Notes: generated by a model not told the origin, from the sequence alone. Positions 45,256-56,868 are shown, counted from the first letter of the stretch. The stretch is 64,000 bases of DNA from Ustilaginoidea virens (GCF_000687475.1 NC_057322.1:682001-746000), one strand, 5' to 3'. Numbers and translations: made by a program.

Positions 45256-46937
45256 ATGCAGCAGTGGCAGGTCGGCCCTGTGCCGGAGTACGTCTACTCC
45301 AACTCCACTCACCCGCCAAACGACATGCAGTAAGTACCGACTCCATCCCTCTGTTTGTTCCTGGTACTTTCAATCCATCGTCGTCTACATCCCATTTATC
45401 CACCGTCTGCCTACCTACCTACTACCTACCTACTTCACCTTTTGCCCCTTTGGTCCTCGATCCTCTTGTGTACCTGCTTGCTGTCAACTTGCTTCGTGCC
45501 TACTTGCTGTCTGGTTTTTTTCTTCCCCTTTCACCCTCTTCTTCCCCCAACGCTTCTTCCCCAAGTTGGTGCAACCAACTCCCCTTCACCGTCAAACACA
45601 AAACCAAAACTGCCCATGACAGCCATGTTCCTGCATTTGGGTTTCGTTTCGTTCCGTGGCGGCAGTTGTGGTGGTTGAACGGGTTTCGCTGTGTCAGGGA
45701 CGGGACCACCAAGCTCCCTTCAGTATCTGATATCGCCATGCCGTCCCGACCCGGCGGTAGGGTAGCCCTGTGTTGCATTTCCAACAGCGCTGACTTTGTC
45801 CGACGTAAACAGCAATCATCCCTATCAACCAGACATGGCACGTCGAAACGAACAGCGCATGGAATTTCCCTACGCTGCCGCGCAGCCCAACATGGCACCT
45901 CAGCAGCAGCAGCAGCATCACCCAGCCCCAGGCCAGCCACCAATCAGTGTCTCCCAGGCTCCAGGTGCTTCCGGTGCTCAGCAACAAGCGCAAACTCCAA
46001 CCCCGGCGCAACAAGGCCGTCAGCGTAAGCGACCGGCTCCCAACACGGCACCGTCCCCAGCTACTGCTGCCGCTCCCGCTGCTCCCGTCCCAGCAAGCCA
46101 AGTTCAACCACCGGCCCCGACTCCCCCTACTCCCCAAGCCGCTCCAGCTCCTCCTCCGGCTCAGGCCCAGGCCCAGGCCCAGGCTGCATCCGAAGATGCC
46201 AATACTACACCAGTGCAGCCGCCGCCGGCCAAGAAGAGCAGGACCAACACTCCATGGACACCTCAAGAGGAGCTCAGACTGAAACAGATGCGAGACGCTG
46301 GAAACAGTTGGGCAGAAATTGCCAAGGTAGGCCCACAACACCCACAACAACAACAACAACAACAACAACAACCACCTGGTGGCACAAAACATCCTTGACC
46401 ACGTCCGGCTTACTAAGATGCGTACAGACGTTCCCTGCCAGAACAGAAGGCTCAGTGAAGAAACATTGGTACAAGGTACAGTTTGTCGATATGCATGGGC
46501 ATGCGTTGAGTGCTGTTGATGGATTTTGACACTTTGCCATAGGATATGCATTATGCAGAGTTTGCCGAAGACGAGGTATGCTTCACGAGGTCTCATCCTT
46601 TTTGTTATTCCTTCTTGATTTTCTTTTTTCATTTCAGTTGCTGGACTGACGTCATCTTACGATAGAGCCAGGCCTTGTTGAATGCCATCAAAGAGTATGA
46701 AAACAACAAGTGGAAGGTGATTGGTCAGAAGGTCGGCAAACCAGCCAAGGTACAGGCTTCCATGATCCCAGACGCTGGCTGGAATGCGGTATAGCTGACA
46801 AATCTTATATCAGGCTTGCGAACAATATGCAAAAGAACACTTCCCAGGTCGGTGATTTCCTCGCGCAGCCATTTTATGTATCGGCGCTCACTGACTTTTT
46901 TCTTGTAGATCTCTTCACGGCCGGCAAGGGACGGTAA
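45256..46937 (+). CDS. SANT/Myb-domain protein with Gln/Pro/Ala-rich N-terminus
   Basis: Seven exons: 45256-45329, 45813-46326, 46428-46475, 46543-46575, 46666-46749, 46814-46847 and 46909-46937, giving 271 residues. Residues 1-165 are low complexity (Gln, Pro, Ala). KKSRTNTPWTPQEELRLKQM begins a SANT domain at about 172-212, continuing AGNSWAEIAKTFPARTEGS and VKKHWYKDMHYAEFAEDE. A second Myb-like unit covers about 226-265 (NNKWKVIGQKVGKPAKACEQ, YAKEHFPDLF). All six junctions keep frame and the domain; several introns show CTAAC or CTGAC-type branch sites. This two-unit form is common in filamentous fungi as an uncharacterised Myb-like transcription factor. It probably acts in the nucleus by binding DNA, by inference. 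The first exon (MQQWQVGPVPEYVYSN) is supported by frame and by a good GTAAGT donor. Confidence 0.88.
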
Positions 46938-48513
46938 AACTCCAGGCTATGGGATTCTACGGGTATGTCTTAAAAGTAGTCGCTTTGGGACGACAAATGA
47001 TGAGATTTGTCGCTGATTCCATCTCGACGTGCAGCTCTCTAGCCAGAAGAGTCGCGCGGTGCAGTCGTGGTGGAACGATTACGGTTCGATTTGCCGAGAG
47101 GCCACCCGTCGACGGACTAGTTTGTATTTGAGGATGTTGATAACACGTCAGTTAACTGTACAGCCGCGAACTAGGCGAATGCTGTGGGTGACGAGGCTAA
47201 GGAAAGGGGGGGGGGGGGAAAAGGGGCGGGGGGATTGGGAACTGGTATCAGAGCGTCCAGAGAGCGGCGAACGTGTCGTGATTTGTAGGAAACCCTCGTC
47301 GTATTTCCTGTATACTCTTCTGGTATCTGCTTGTTGTCCTGTTTTTCCGCTTGTTGTTGCAGCTGCGACGCTCGAGTTTGGCTGCTTTTGAACCTACATG
47401 CTTCATTCCATTCGGAATGTCATCAAGGTAGGTCAACCCGTCCTGGGATGACACGGGCTTTACTCGGGACGGGAGGACGGGGAAGCGATTTTGGAGGTGA
47501 CAGGCTTTGGGAGATGGTTGACGCAAGTGATCGGCTGATGATCAAGCCCCAATGACTATATACGAATGCTGCTTCGGAGGCAACGGTCACAGAGAAATGG
47601 TTTCTTTTTTTTTTATTTTTCTCCCTTCTCTTTTCTTCTTCTTCTTTTTTTTTTTTTTTTTTTGGCCACTTTTGCTAGATGGGAGGGAACGCCAGAGGCA
47701 AATCTGTTTAGGTATTCTTCACGGGCTACTTTAAAGAGCAAGGACAGGGACGGCTAAATCGATTCAACTTGTGTCTCGAGGAGAGCAGGTGGTGGTGATG
47801 AGGTTGTGCTACATACATATACGGTACACGTTTGCGCGTGGACGGGGTTCGTGTTTCGCGCGGACGGGAGGCTGGAGGCTGGAAGGCTTGGCATGTGTTC
47901 CGATGGGAGGGATGGGCCTGGTCGATCGGAGGGTTATGAGTCGGGGGTTGCGTGACTGGGGGACATGCGACTTGGGGACTTGGAGACATGCGACTTCGGA
48001 ACTTGCGACTTGGTGAAAAAGTAACCATCGCAGCATATGAAGCCGAATAAAGCCTCGATATGTCGGCCCCACTGCCTGCCGGGGAAGGGGGGCTTCGCCA
48101 TGTAACAAAGCTACCGTACGAAACTGTCCCACACTGGCAGAGTATCAGCACCGCATGCTATGGCGGACGGGTCGGGTTGTCGTTGTGTTGTTTATGTCGA
48201 GGGCTGTCGAGTCGAGTGCTGGAGTTGGCCCGGCCTGCACTCTGGATGTTTCCAGCCGATGTCAGTTGGGGGGGACTTGGAAAGCAAAACGTTCGATACC
48301 TACATCTGCAGACCAGGCGTTGAATTATCCGAGAGGGAAAAAGAAAAGGCCAATACTAGCTTGCTGATGCTTGGCCATGGATAACTGGCATTGCCGTGAC
48401 AAGCAGAATCTCATGGCCAAAATCCACCCTAGGGTATCCAAACGTTGACGACCCAGACTTCAGCCACAGTGGCCTAACCCACCCACCCGCGCGCAAGGCA
48501 CGAATAAGTGGCT

Positions 48514-48547
<34 letters not shown>

Positions 48548-48640
48548 CCTCCCCATCCGAACAACGCATGAGCATTCTGCACCGACGCAACATTGGCCAT
48601 CTGCCTCAACACCAGGCCATAGCATATCCCAAACACAGCA
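46938..48640. other. Intergenic region, SANT gene to DBP9
   Basis: 1.7 kb. A GGGGGGG stretch near 47208-47218, T-rich runs near 47605-47665, CTTGGGGACTTGG/ACATGCGACTT-type repeats at about 47960-48020, and a 30-T run at 48516-48545 about 95 bp upstream of the DBP9 ATG. No gene. Confidence 0.65.
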
Positions 48641-51045
48641 ATGAAGCGCAAGCTCGACCACAACGGAGTCCCGTCCTCCCCGGAGCCGGAGCCGCAAAAG
48701 CGCAGCAGGTCTGAGCCGTGCCCGGATGCCGACCTCTCCTTCGCGGACCTGGGGCTAGACCCTCGCCTAGTCCAAGCAGTTGCCGAGCAAAACTTCCTGA
48801 AGCCCACGTTGGTGCAGCAGCAAGCGATTCCCCTGGCCCTGAACGGCAAAGACGTCCTCTGCAAATCCAAGACGGGCTCCGGCAAGACGGCCGCCTACGT
48901 GCTGCCCCTCCTCGCCGGCATACTGAAGAGGAAAAGGGTATGTTTGATGAACCTGGGCGTCACGTCTCCCCTCCCCGCCTCTGCCCGATTTCCGCTCGAC
49001 TCCCAACTCGAATTTCCCCACTTGAAGTTTCTGTAACGCGACATTTGTCATGTGTGTCTATTTAATGTCGTTCCATGCATTGTGATTATCCGTCTCTGAC
49101 GCGCCAAAAAAAAAAAAAAAAAAGGTCGATGCCAGCTCCGCAACGTCGGCGCTGATTTTGGTCCCGACTCGCGAACTCGCCGACCAGGTTTTCAAAGTCA
49201 TCGAGCAGTTCTCCTCGTTCTGCGCCAAGGACGTCCGGGCGGTCAAGCTGACCGACAAGCTCTCCGACGCCGTGCAGCGGTCTCTGCTGTCCACGTCTCC
49301 GGACGTCGTCATATCGACGCCCTCGAGAGCATGGCACAACGTCAACTCGAACCAGTCTGCCCTGTCCCTGGCCAAGCTTACCCACCTGGTCCTGGACGAA
49401 GCCGACCTGCTGCTGTCGTACGGATACGACGAGGATCTGGAGAAGCTGTCGTGGTCGATTCCCAAAACCGTCCAGACAATCATGATGAGCGCCACCCTCA
49501 CAGCGGAGGTGGACTCGTTGAAGAAGACCTTTTATCGCAGCAACGCGCCCGCCCTGCTGGACCTGGAAGAAGCCGACGCGGACGGACCAGGCGTGACGCA
49601 GCTGGTCACCAAGTGAGTCGGCCATGCTCGACCATGCTCCGCAGCAATTTTCTCTTTTTTTCCCCTTCTTTTTTTTTTTTTTATTTTCCTTTCTTTTCTT
49701 CCCGCTAACGAGGGTGCCCATGCAGGTGCGGAGAAGACGAAAAGTTTTTGCTGGCGTACGTCATCTTCAAGCTGCAGCTGGTCAAGGGCAAGTGCATCAT
49801 CTTTGTCGGCGACGTGGATCGATGCTACCGATTGAAGCTGTTTTTCGAGCAGTTTGGCATCCGAAGCTGCATTCTGAACTCGGAACTGCCCGTCAACTCG
49901 AGAATCCACGTCGTCGAAGAGTTCAACCGCAACGTCTACGACATCATCATTGCCTCGGACGAGAAGGAGGTCCTGGGCAACGAGGGGAAAGCAAACCAGG
50001 AGACGGAGGACGAGGAGGCCCAGCCAGACAAAGGGGACGGCTCCGACGCGAAGAAGCAGCCGCAGCGGTCGAGCAAGACGCCCAAGGGCGCAAAACGAGA
50101 CAAGGAGTATGGTGTTTCCAGAGGTACGGGCTCACACGGATTCTCATGACGTCTCATGACGTCTCATGACTTTGGGTCTTGAACTTTGTCCCCGGGGGGG
50201 GGGGATTCAACAACGCACCCTGCTAACGGCAGCTTTGATCCGCGCAGGCATCGACTTCAAAAACGTTGCGGCCGTCATCAACTTTGATCTCCCGACCTCG
50301 GCTTCCTCGTACACCCATCGAATCGGCCGCACTGCACGGGCCGGCAAGGCCGGCATGGCCCTGTCCTTTGTCGTGCCCAAGGAGCTGTTCCGCAAACACA
50401 TGCCCACGTCGATCCCCAGCGCGGAAAAGGACGAAAAGGTCCTGGCAAGGATCACGAGGCAGCAGGCCAAGAAGGGCAAGGAGATCAAGCCGTACAACTT
50501 TAACGCAAAGCAGGTGGAGGCGTTCCGGTACCGCATGAACGATGCCCTTCGGGCCGTTACGAAAGTGGCCGTCCGCGAGGCGAGAACTCGCGAGCTGCGC
50601 CAAGAGCTCCTCAAGAGCGAAAAGCTGAAGAGGTAGGCGCCCCAGCCGTGTCTTTTTCTCGTCTCCGTCCTTTTCTTCTGTCTCTGTTTCTTCTTTCCTC
50701 CTTTGTTTTCTTTTTCACCTTTTCTCTTTTTTTGCCCTCTTCTTTTTAACATGCCGTTGCAGGTACTTTGAAGAGAACCCCAGCGAGATCCATCATCTCC
50801 GTCACGATGGAGAGTTAAGGACCGCCAGGCAGCAGGCCCACTTGAAACACGTGCCCGAGTATCTCCTGCCCCAGGACGGGAACAAGGGGCTCACCGCGGA
50901 CGAGGTTGGCTTCGTGCCGCTCAGGAGGTCGAGCAAGCTGCGAGGACAGCGCAAGGGAAAGGGGGCAAGGCGGGGCGGATTCCGGGGCGGTGCCAGGAAG
51001 GGGGATCCGCTCAAGACGTTTAAAGCTAGGCGGAAGGCAAGGTGA
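48641..51045 (+). CDS. DBP9: DBP9, DEAD-box RNA helicase of 60S ribosome biogenesis
   Basis: Exons 48641-48937, 49125-49612, 49726-50123, 50248-50632 and 50763-51045 give 616 residues. Dbp9 is a nucleolar ATP-dependent helicase for early 60S pre-rRNA processing. Visible motifs: Q motif around 33-62 ([21 protein letters not shown]), I SKTGSGKT (76-83), Ia [14 protein letters not shown] (190-193), III SAT (221-223) and [10 protein letters not shown] (418-425). The family-specific long acidic/basic insert before motif V (about 340-390, [26 protein letters not shown]) is present, and the C-terminus is Arg/Lys/Gly-rich ([13 protein letters not shown]). Intron 1 ends with an 18-A run directly before its AG, so it has no polypyrimidine tract. 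Intron 3 holds three TCATGACGTC-type repeats. Confidence 0.97.
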
Positions 51046-51200
51046 ACGGCTGCCGTGCAGAGCGCAAGACGATGAATGAGTGGTGAGTTGATGTGCGGTT
51101 GAGTCGGCGTCGTGGTGGGAGGAGCCGCCGTGCCGAATTGCCGGGAACTTTGGGGCGGGTATGTGGCATGCCAGACTGGTGATTGGGTTGGGAATGGCAC

Positions 51201-51858
51201 CGCAATGCCGGTTCAAGCGATGCTCTGCAATGGGATTGTGACCCAGGAACTCAGGTAAGGTATGTAGTGACTAGGGACATGCCATCCCCTGCTCCGGACG
51301 GAGTAGACGGCACCGCAATGCCGATCCAGTGATGCCCTGCGATGGGACGGTGTCCCGAGAACGAATTGACGAGGAATGGATGGTACCACGCCATCCTGTG
51401 CTCTGGACGGAGTAGACGGCACCGCAATGCCGATCCAGTGATGCCCTGCGATGGGACGGTGTCCCGAGAACGAATTGACGAGGAATGGATGGTACCACGC
51501 CATCCTGTGCTCTGGACGGAGTAGACGGCACCGCAATGCCGATCCAGTGATGCCCTGCGATGGGACGGTCTCCCAAGAACGAATTGACGAGGAATGGATG
51601 GTACCACGCCATCCTGTGCTCCGGACGGAGTAGGCGGCACCGCAATGCCGATCCAGTGATGCCCTGCGATGGGACGGTGTCCCGAGAACGAATTGACGAG
51701 GAATGGATGGTACCACGCCATCCTGTGCTCCGGACGGAGTAGGCGGCACCGCAATGCCGATCCAGTGATGCCCTGCGATGGGACGGTGTCCCGAGAACGA
51801 ATTGACGAGGAATGGATGGTACCACGCCATCCTGTGCTCCGGACGGAGTTTACGGCAC
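51201..51858. repeat. 109-bp minisatellite, about five near-identical units plus one diverged unit
   Basis: The anchor word CGCAATGCCG occurs at 51201, 51314, 51423, 51532, 51641 and 51750; the last five are spaced exactly 109 bp. The leftmost unit is about 113 bp and diverged. Variants sort in blocks: the first two full units carry CTCTGG and GTAGAC, later ones CTCCGG and GTAGGC, and one unit has TCTCCCAAG instead of TGTCCCGAG. Because 109 leaves remainder 1 on division by 3, each long reverse ORF across the array passes through all three phases. Confidence 0.95.
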
Positions 51859-53069
51859 CGTCTGCGTCGTCACTATGCCGGCAACTCGGGAGCTGGGCCC
51901 GCCTGCTCAGCACTCGCGTTCCTACGTAGGTACAGGTACCTCCTACCTGGCGTGCATTCCTCGTGGCGCGATGCAGGGACGAGCAGGTCTGGTTGCGTTT
52001 GGAGAGTCGATCCCATTCGACCCATCAGCGGCGGGACGTGCCAAGTATGCACTTGTACTGTACCTGCGCTGTACGTTTTACATTGCGTGTTTGGTTCGCT
52101 GCGGATCGTGCGGTGGCGGGTCTAGTCCATTTCGGGCTAGGCCCTGTGCGCTGGGACTTTTGGCTGCACGTGCGCTGCCAGTGCAGGTGCCGGCAGCCAG
52201 CAGGCCTGCCAAGTTGACAAGTAGGGGGCAAGGCCTGGTAGCAGGTAGTGGGGTACCAAGCAAGGGAAAGGGACTGGAACTCGGGGGCAGCCTGCTTCCC
52301 CCGCTGTCATTGATGCTTTAGATTGACGTTGACGTTCGCGGTGCCGTGCCCCGGCCGAGGCGACTCTATTAGAGTTTCCGAGCCGCGCCTGGTGCAACGT
52401 CGAGGGTTCGAGATAGGGCAGGACGTTGCGCTGCAGCCCCCAGCCTTGTCGTGCCGTCTGGTTGCTTGGCTTTGTCCGACAGCACCGTGTGACGTCGGGC
52501 GGAGTCTAGCAAGTTTGCAACGCAAGTGCGAGTTCTGCAATGATGCGTCTTGGGTACCGTCTGGTCTGGTCTGGTCCCTCGCATGGCCAGACGTCATGTG
52601 GGCTGGCTGGCAGCTGGCCACCACCACAACACCTGCGACGGCTGGTGCCAAGTCGACGACGGGTGCCAGCAAAACCCGGATGGCGCAAGCCACCTGCCCA
52701 AGTCCAGAGCCCCGAGTTCCAGTGGCCCCAACACGAAGTTGCTTTAACCTGTTTTGCTCCAGGGGGAAGGATCCACGCCTGAGCCCTTGGCCCCTTTGGC
52801 TTGCCTCGCCTTTGCCACCCGGCCTTTCATTCCTCGCGCCGTTTGTTCCTCGTCTTCCATCGTCGTTCCTCGTCCCGGGCTGCGGAAAAAAAGAGAAGGA
52901 AAAAAAAAAACAAAAAAAAACAAAAAAAAACAAAGCGCTTGGCTCTTTCGTTGCTCCTTTGCACCACAGGTTGGAGGACCGTCTCGGCTCCCGGTCGTTT
53001 TCTCTCGTTTTACGACGGACCATCGTTTCTGTCTTGGCTGTCCTCAGCTTACAGTACCAGCTGGCCCCG

Positions 53070-53117
53070 CCCCCCCCCCCCCCCCCCCCCCCCCCCCCCT
53101 TTTTTTTTTTTTTTTTT
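53070..53117. repeat. C30-T18 compound homopolymer
   Basis: Thirty C followed directly by eighteen T, about 310 bp upstream of the CRH start codon. Confidence 0.9.
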
Positions 53118-53430
53118 CGCTTTTTTTTTCTCTCTTTCTTACTATTCATTACTGGTCTCGGTTTGGGCTTCGCTGCCGTTCGCGACGAAATTTCCTGACG
53201 AGGTTTCCCGCCGAGTTTCCCGCCGAGTTTTCCGCCGAGTTTCCCGCCGTTTGGCTGCCTGGAGGACGCCGTGCTGCCTCGTCCCGCCCGTCTGTCGCTC
53301 GATATCTTCGTAACCCCCAGCTGATGGTATTTGCTCGACGGCTTTGACGGGCAGACCAGAAACGAACACACACACACGCGAAAAAAAAAAAAAAAGAAAC
53401 CAGAGGGAAAGAAGAACGAATCTCAACACC

Positions 53431-55040
53431 ATGTTGCGCTCCTTGGCCATCGCCACCCTCCTTCCTGCTTGCGCCGTTCTGGCGGCCAAGTGCGACCTCA
53501 ACAACAAATGTCCGCAGGATTCTCCCTGCTGCTCCCGTAAGTGTTGTGTCTCTGGTCTCTTCTGCCTCTCTCTCTTGAACATGCTTCCCGGCCCCCCCCC
53601 CTCTTCCTTCCCTCCCCACAGCCAGCTGTCAAGTCAAGCCTATTTCCCACGGCAAGCCGAGAAACAAAATCCAGCAAAGGGACCTTGATTGCTGACCTGC
53701 GCGACCAAAATCCGCGTCGCACCGCATCATCAGAGTACGGCGAATGCGGCATTGGGGCCTACTGTCTTGGCGGCTGCGATCCTCGCATGTCGTACAACCT
53801 GTCGGCCTGTGTTCCCGCCCCCGTTTGCCAGGACCGAACGACCAAGTTTACCACGCTGGACAGCATCGTCGACATCAGCAGCTACTACGGCGATGCCAGC
53901 AAGAAGGACTGGGTGGCGCAGGGGGAGCCGGCGCTCCTCGACGGCAACGTGCTGCTGACCATGCCCAAGAACAGCGTCGGGACCGTCCTCGCCTCGACGA
54001 CGTACATGTGGTACGGCAACGTCAAGGCCCGGTTCAAGACGAGCCGCGGCGCGGGCGTCATCACCGCCTTTATCCTGCTCTCGGACGTCAAGGACGAGAT
54101 CGACTACGAGTTTGTCGGCGTCGATCTCAAGACGGCCCAGACAAACTACTACTTCCAGGGCATCACCAACTACCACAACTCGGGAAACATATCCCTGTCG
54201 GACACGTTTTACAACTACCACGACTACGAGATTCGCTGGACGCCCGACAAGATCGAGTGGCTCATTGACGGCCAGGTCGGCCGCACCAAGCTGCGCTCCG
54301 ACACGTGGAACGCGACGTCGCAGAACTGGATGTACCCGCAGACGCCGGCTCGGGTCCAGCTGTCCATCTGGCCAGGCGGCGCCGCCACGAATGCCAAGGG
54401 CACCGTTGACTGGGCGGGCGGGCCCATAGACTGGAACGCCCCCGATATCAAGAACGTCGGCTACTTTTACGCCACCTTTGCCGAGGTCAGCATCCAGTGC
54501 TACAACGCCAAGTCGGGGCCCGGCACCAACAGCGGCAAGAGCTACACCTACAACAGCGTCACGACCACCAACAACACGGTGGTGGACGGCAACGGCGACA
54601 CCGTTCTCGGATCTTTTCAAGGCACCGGCTGGGACCTGAAGAAGGGCAGCAGCAGTAGCAGCAGCAGCAGCAGCGGCAACCAAGCGTCTGCCTCGCAGAG
54701 CGGCAGCTCGCCCGCAAACACGGCCGCCATGATTCCAGGCGGGGGAAACGGCGCTTCGGGCCAAGACCACGGCAGCAGCGGCAGCAGCAGCGGCAGCAGC
54801 AGCAGCAGCGGCGGCGGAAGCGGCGACGGCGGCAGCACCCCAGGTGGATCGGGCGCATCAAGCGGCTCCGGCTCGCCGTCGAATAATTGTCCCGTCGGCT
54901 CGTTCAGCCAGGACTGTAGCGGCGCGAGTAGCTCCAGCAGCAGCAGCAAGAAGAGCAGCGGCAGCAAGACGGGCTCGTGCGCGGGCGCGGGCGCATTGGC
55001 CGTGATGATTGCTGGGCTGGTCTTGCACTGCTGCCTATGA
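53431..55040 (+). CDS. CRH-like GH16 transglycosylase, GPI-anchored cell-wall protein
   Basis: Exons 53431-53536 and 53734-55040 give 470 residues; the 197-nt intron joins PCCS to QYGECG. Crh enzymes transfer chitin chains onto beta-1,6 and beta-1,3-glucan, cross-linking the wall. A signal peptide covers about 1-18 (MLRSLAIATLLPACAVLA). A Cys-rich chitin-binding-like segment follows at about 20-66 (CPQDSPCCSQYGECG, AYCLGGCDPRM). The GH16 domain contains the catalytic DEIDYEFVG, with Glu157 and Glu161 as likely nucleophile and acid/base, and YNYHDYEIRWTPDKIEW. After about residue 330 comes a Ser/Gly-rich stalk, then a C-terminal hydrophobic tail (AGALAVMIAGLVLHCCL) fitting GPI attachment. The protein should sit outside the plasma membrane or in the wall. 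Confidence 0.95.
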
Positions 55041-55472
55041 AAAGGGCGGGCGTTGCATCACTTGGTGTGGCGAATATCTTTGCGGTTTCTGCTTGTCTGG
55101 CGCGGCGCGATGCGGTTTAACACGATCCGCATGATGGTGGTAATACAAGCCGGTCCTCTCTGTGTGTGTCTGTCTGTCTGTTTCTCTTTTTTTTTTTTTT
55201 CTGGAAAAAGCTTGTACCCTTTCATCACGGCATGCCATTTTTGGCTGCATCTCTTCGTCGGACCGGGCTCTGTTGCCAGCCGCGGTTCTGGAGCACCCGC
55301 TCCTTTTTGTCAAACTGTATTTTGCATCATAATCTGTATTTTGCATCATGTACTGGATCCAGGGGGGATGGCAGCGCAGCGGAGCAGAGATGCAGAGCCG
55401 TGTGCGCTGCTCGGAGGCTCTTGCGCAGCCCAGCGCAGATGAGTAGCAGCGATGTTGAAGATGCTTTGCACA

Positions 55473-55598
55473 ATGCCTTTTGAGATGCCTTTTGAAATGT
55501 CTTTTTCACCATGCCTTTTGAAAATGTCTTTTCTTCACCATGCCTTTTGAAATGTCTTTTGAAGTGTCTTTTTCACCATGCCTTTTGAAAATGTCTCT
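55473..55598. repeat. Degenerate repeat of CACCATGCCTTTTGAAA...GTCTTTT
   Basis: Three to four units of variable length (roughly 20-40 bp) built from ATGCCTTTTGAAA and TGTCTTTT words, intergenic and downstream of the CRH stop. Confidence 0.8.
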
Positions 55599-56868
55599 GG
55601 AAAACGTGCTTCTTCTCGTTGGGTCGGTTCCGAGGAAATGCTGATCAGCTGCGCAACAGGCCTGGTGTCCGATCTGCCATGTCCGAGCAGCCATGTCGCC
55701 ATGTCCCGCCAGACGGAGCAAATGGTCAATGTCTGGCTGCATGCTGCATTGCATACATGTACACACGCATGTACGAAATCGCCAGGGGTGTTGACGGAGC
55801 ACAGGGGGTCGATCCTGCAAAAGGGCCTTGTCCGATCCACCGTGGGCAAATGGCTAAAACGCGCGGCTCATTTGGCCATGTATTCAGCAGCTTGAGTTGG
55901 CAGGTTCATACCAGACAGATGGCATGCAGGTATTGATGCCTGGTATCAGGGTATTTGATCCGTGCAGCAAACGCGGCCCTCTGACACCAGACCAGACCAG
56001 ACCCGACCAGACCAGACCAGGCAGACACAACAGGATACCCTTGAACACATGGCACACTGCATTGCATTGCACCAGACACCGCCAAGGCGACACCTGCCGT
56101 GGCAGCAGACGACGCGGACGCACGCATGACATGCATCCAGGATCCGAGCCGGTGGCCCGCCGGCGCTGCCCCGTCTGCCCCGTCTGCCCGTCGACAGGGG
56201 GCAGAAAGAATCGAGACGCCGCGCACACATGACGTTTCTGAAACCCATCCCACGCGCTCGTCTCGCCGCCGTGGCTGCGGGCACAAGACATGTCTGACAT
56301 GGTCGACGATGCATCCATCTATCCGCCTGCCTAGCCTGTGCCTGCGTCTCTTTCTCCGCAGGCACGCTCGACTCGCACAGCGCGCCCAAGTCCAACAACC
56401 CCCAGCCTTTGTGCGACCGCGGCGCAGCCCAGCGCAGCCCAGCTTCGGGCCGCCGGACTGCGCGCGCTCCTGGCTGCCCCTTTTATTTTGTGCTTTGTTT
56501 CGCCGGCGTTCTTTGTGCGACGCGCCAAGACGCGGTTTGCACGGCAGCTGCTTGTTCAGGACGTGGTCCCTTTGACTCGTTCTTTGTGCGCGTGTGCCCC
56601 GGACCCTGTGTGACATGTGTGTGTCTCCCGGGGGGGGGGGGGGGGGATGCTGCGGGTATAAAGCCGGCGGTCTGCTGTTTGCGGCACTTTTTGGTTCAGA
56701 CTGACATTGACATTTAGCATTACGGAGTACACGCCCGGCGGACTTGCGAATACCCTTGCTCGTTGAATAGGCGTACCTTGTTGCTGCTGCTGCTTGTTTT
56801 CTTGGGTGGCCCTGTGGGAGGTTTGCGCGGATAGAGTCCTGCGCAGCCTGCTGCTCGAAGCTGGTTCT

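Larger units (their letters stand above)
51046..53430. other. Intergenic region, DBP9 to CRH gene, with 109-bp array
   Basis: 2.4 kb. The 109-bp array takes up 51201-51858, AGGTACCT is at 51935, and C30 directly followed by T18 lies at 53070-53117. From 52870 to 53400 the DNA is A- or pyrimidine-rich, consistent with the CRH promoter and leader, with GAGTTTCCCGCC repeats at about 53210-53260. Long ORFs on both strands here lack any motif, and I reject them. Confidence 0.65.

Noticed and set aside
51201..51858. Array considered as CRISPR.
   Set aside because: Tandem 109-bp units without unique spacers, in a eukaryotic intron-rich genome.
52307..53377. Overlapping long ORFs on both strands (about 290-356 codons) upstream of the CRH gene.
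   Set aside because: They run through poly-A/K, poly-C and pyrimidine tracts, differ on every strand and frame, and show no motif; better explained as promoter and leader DNA.
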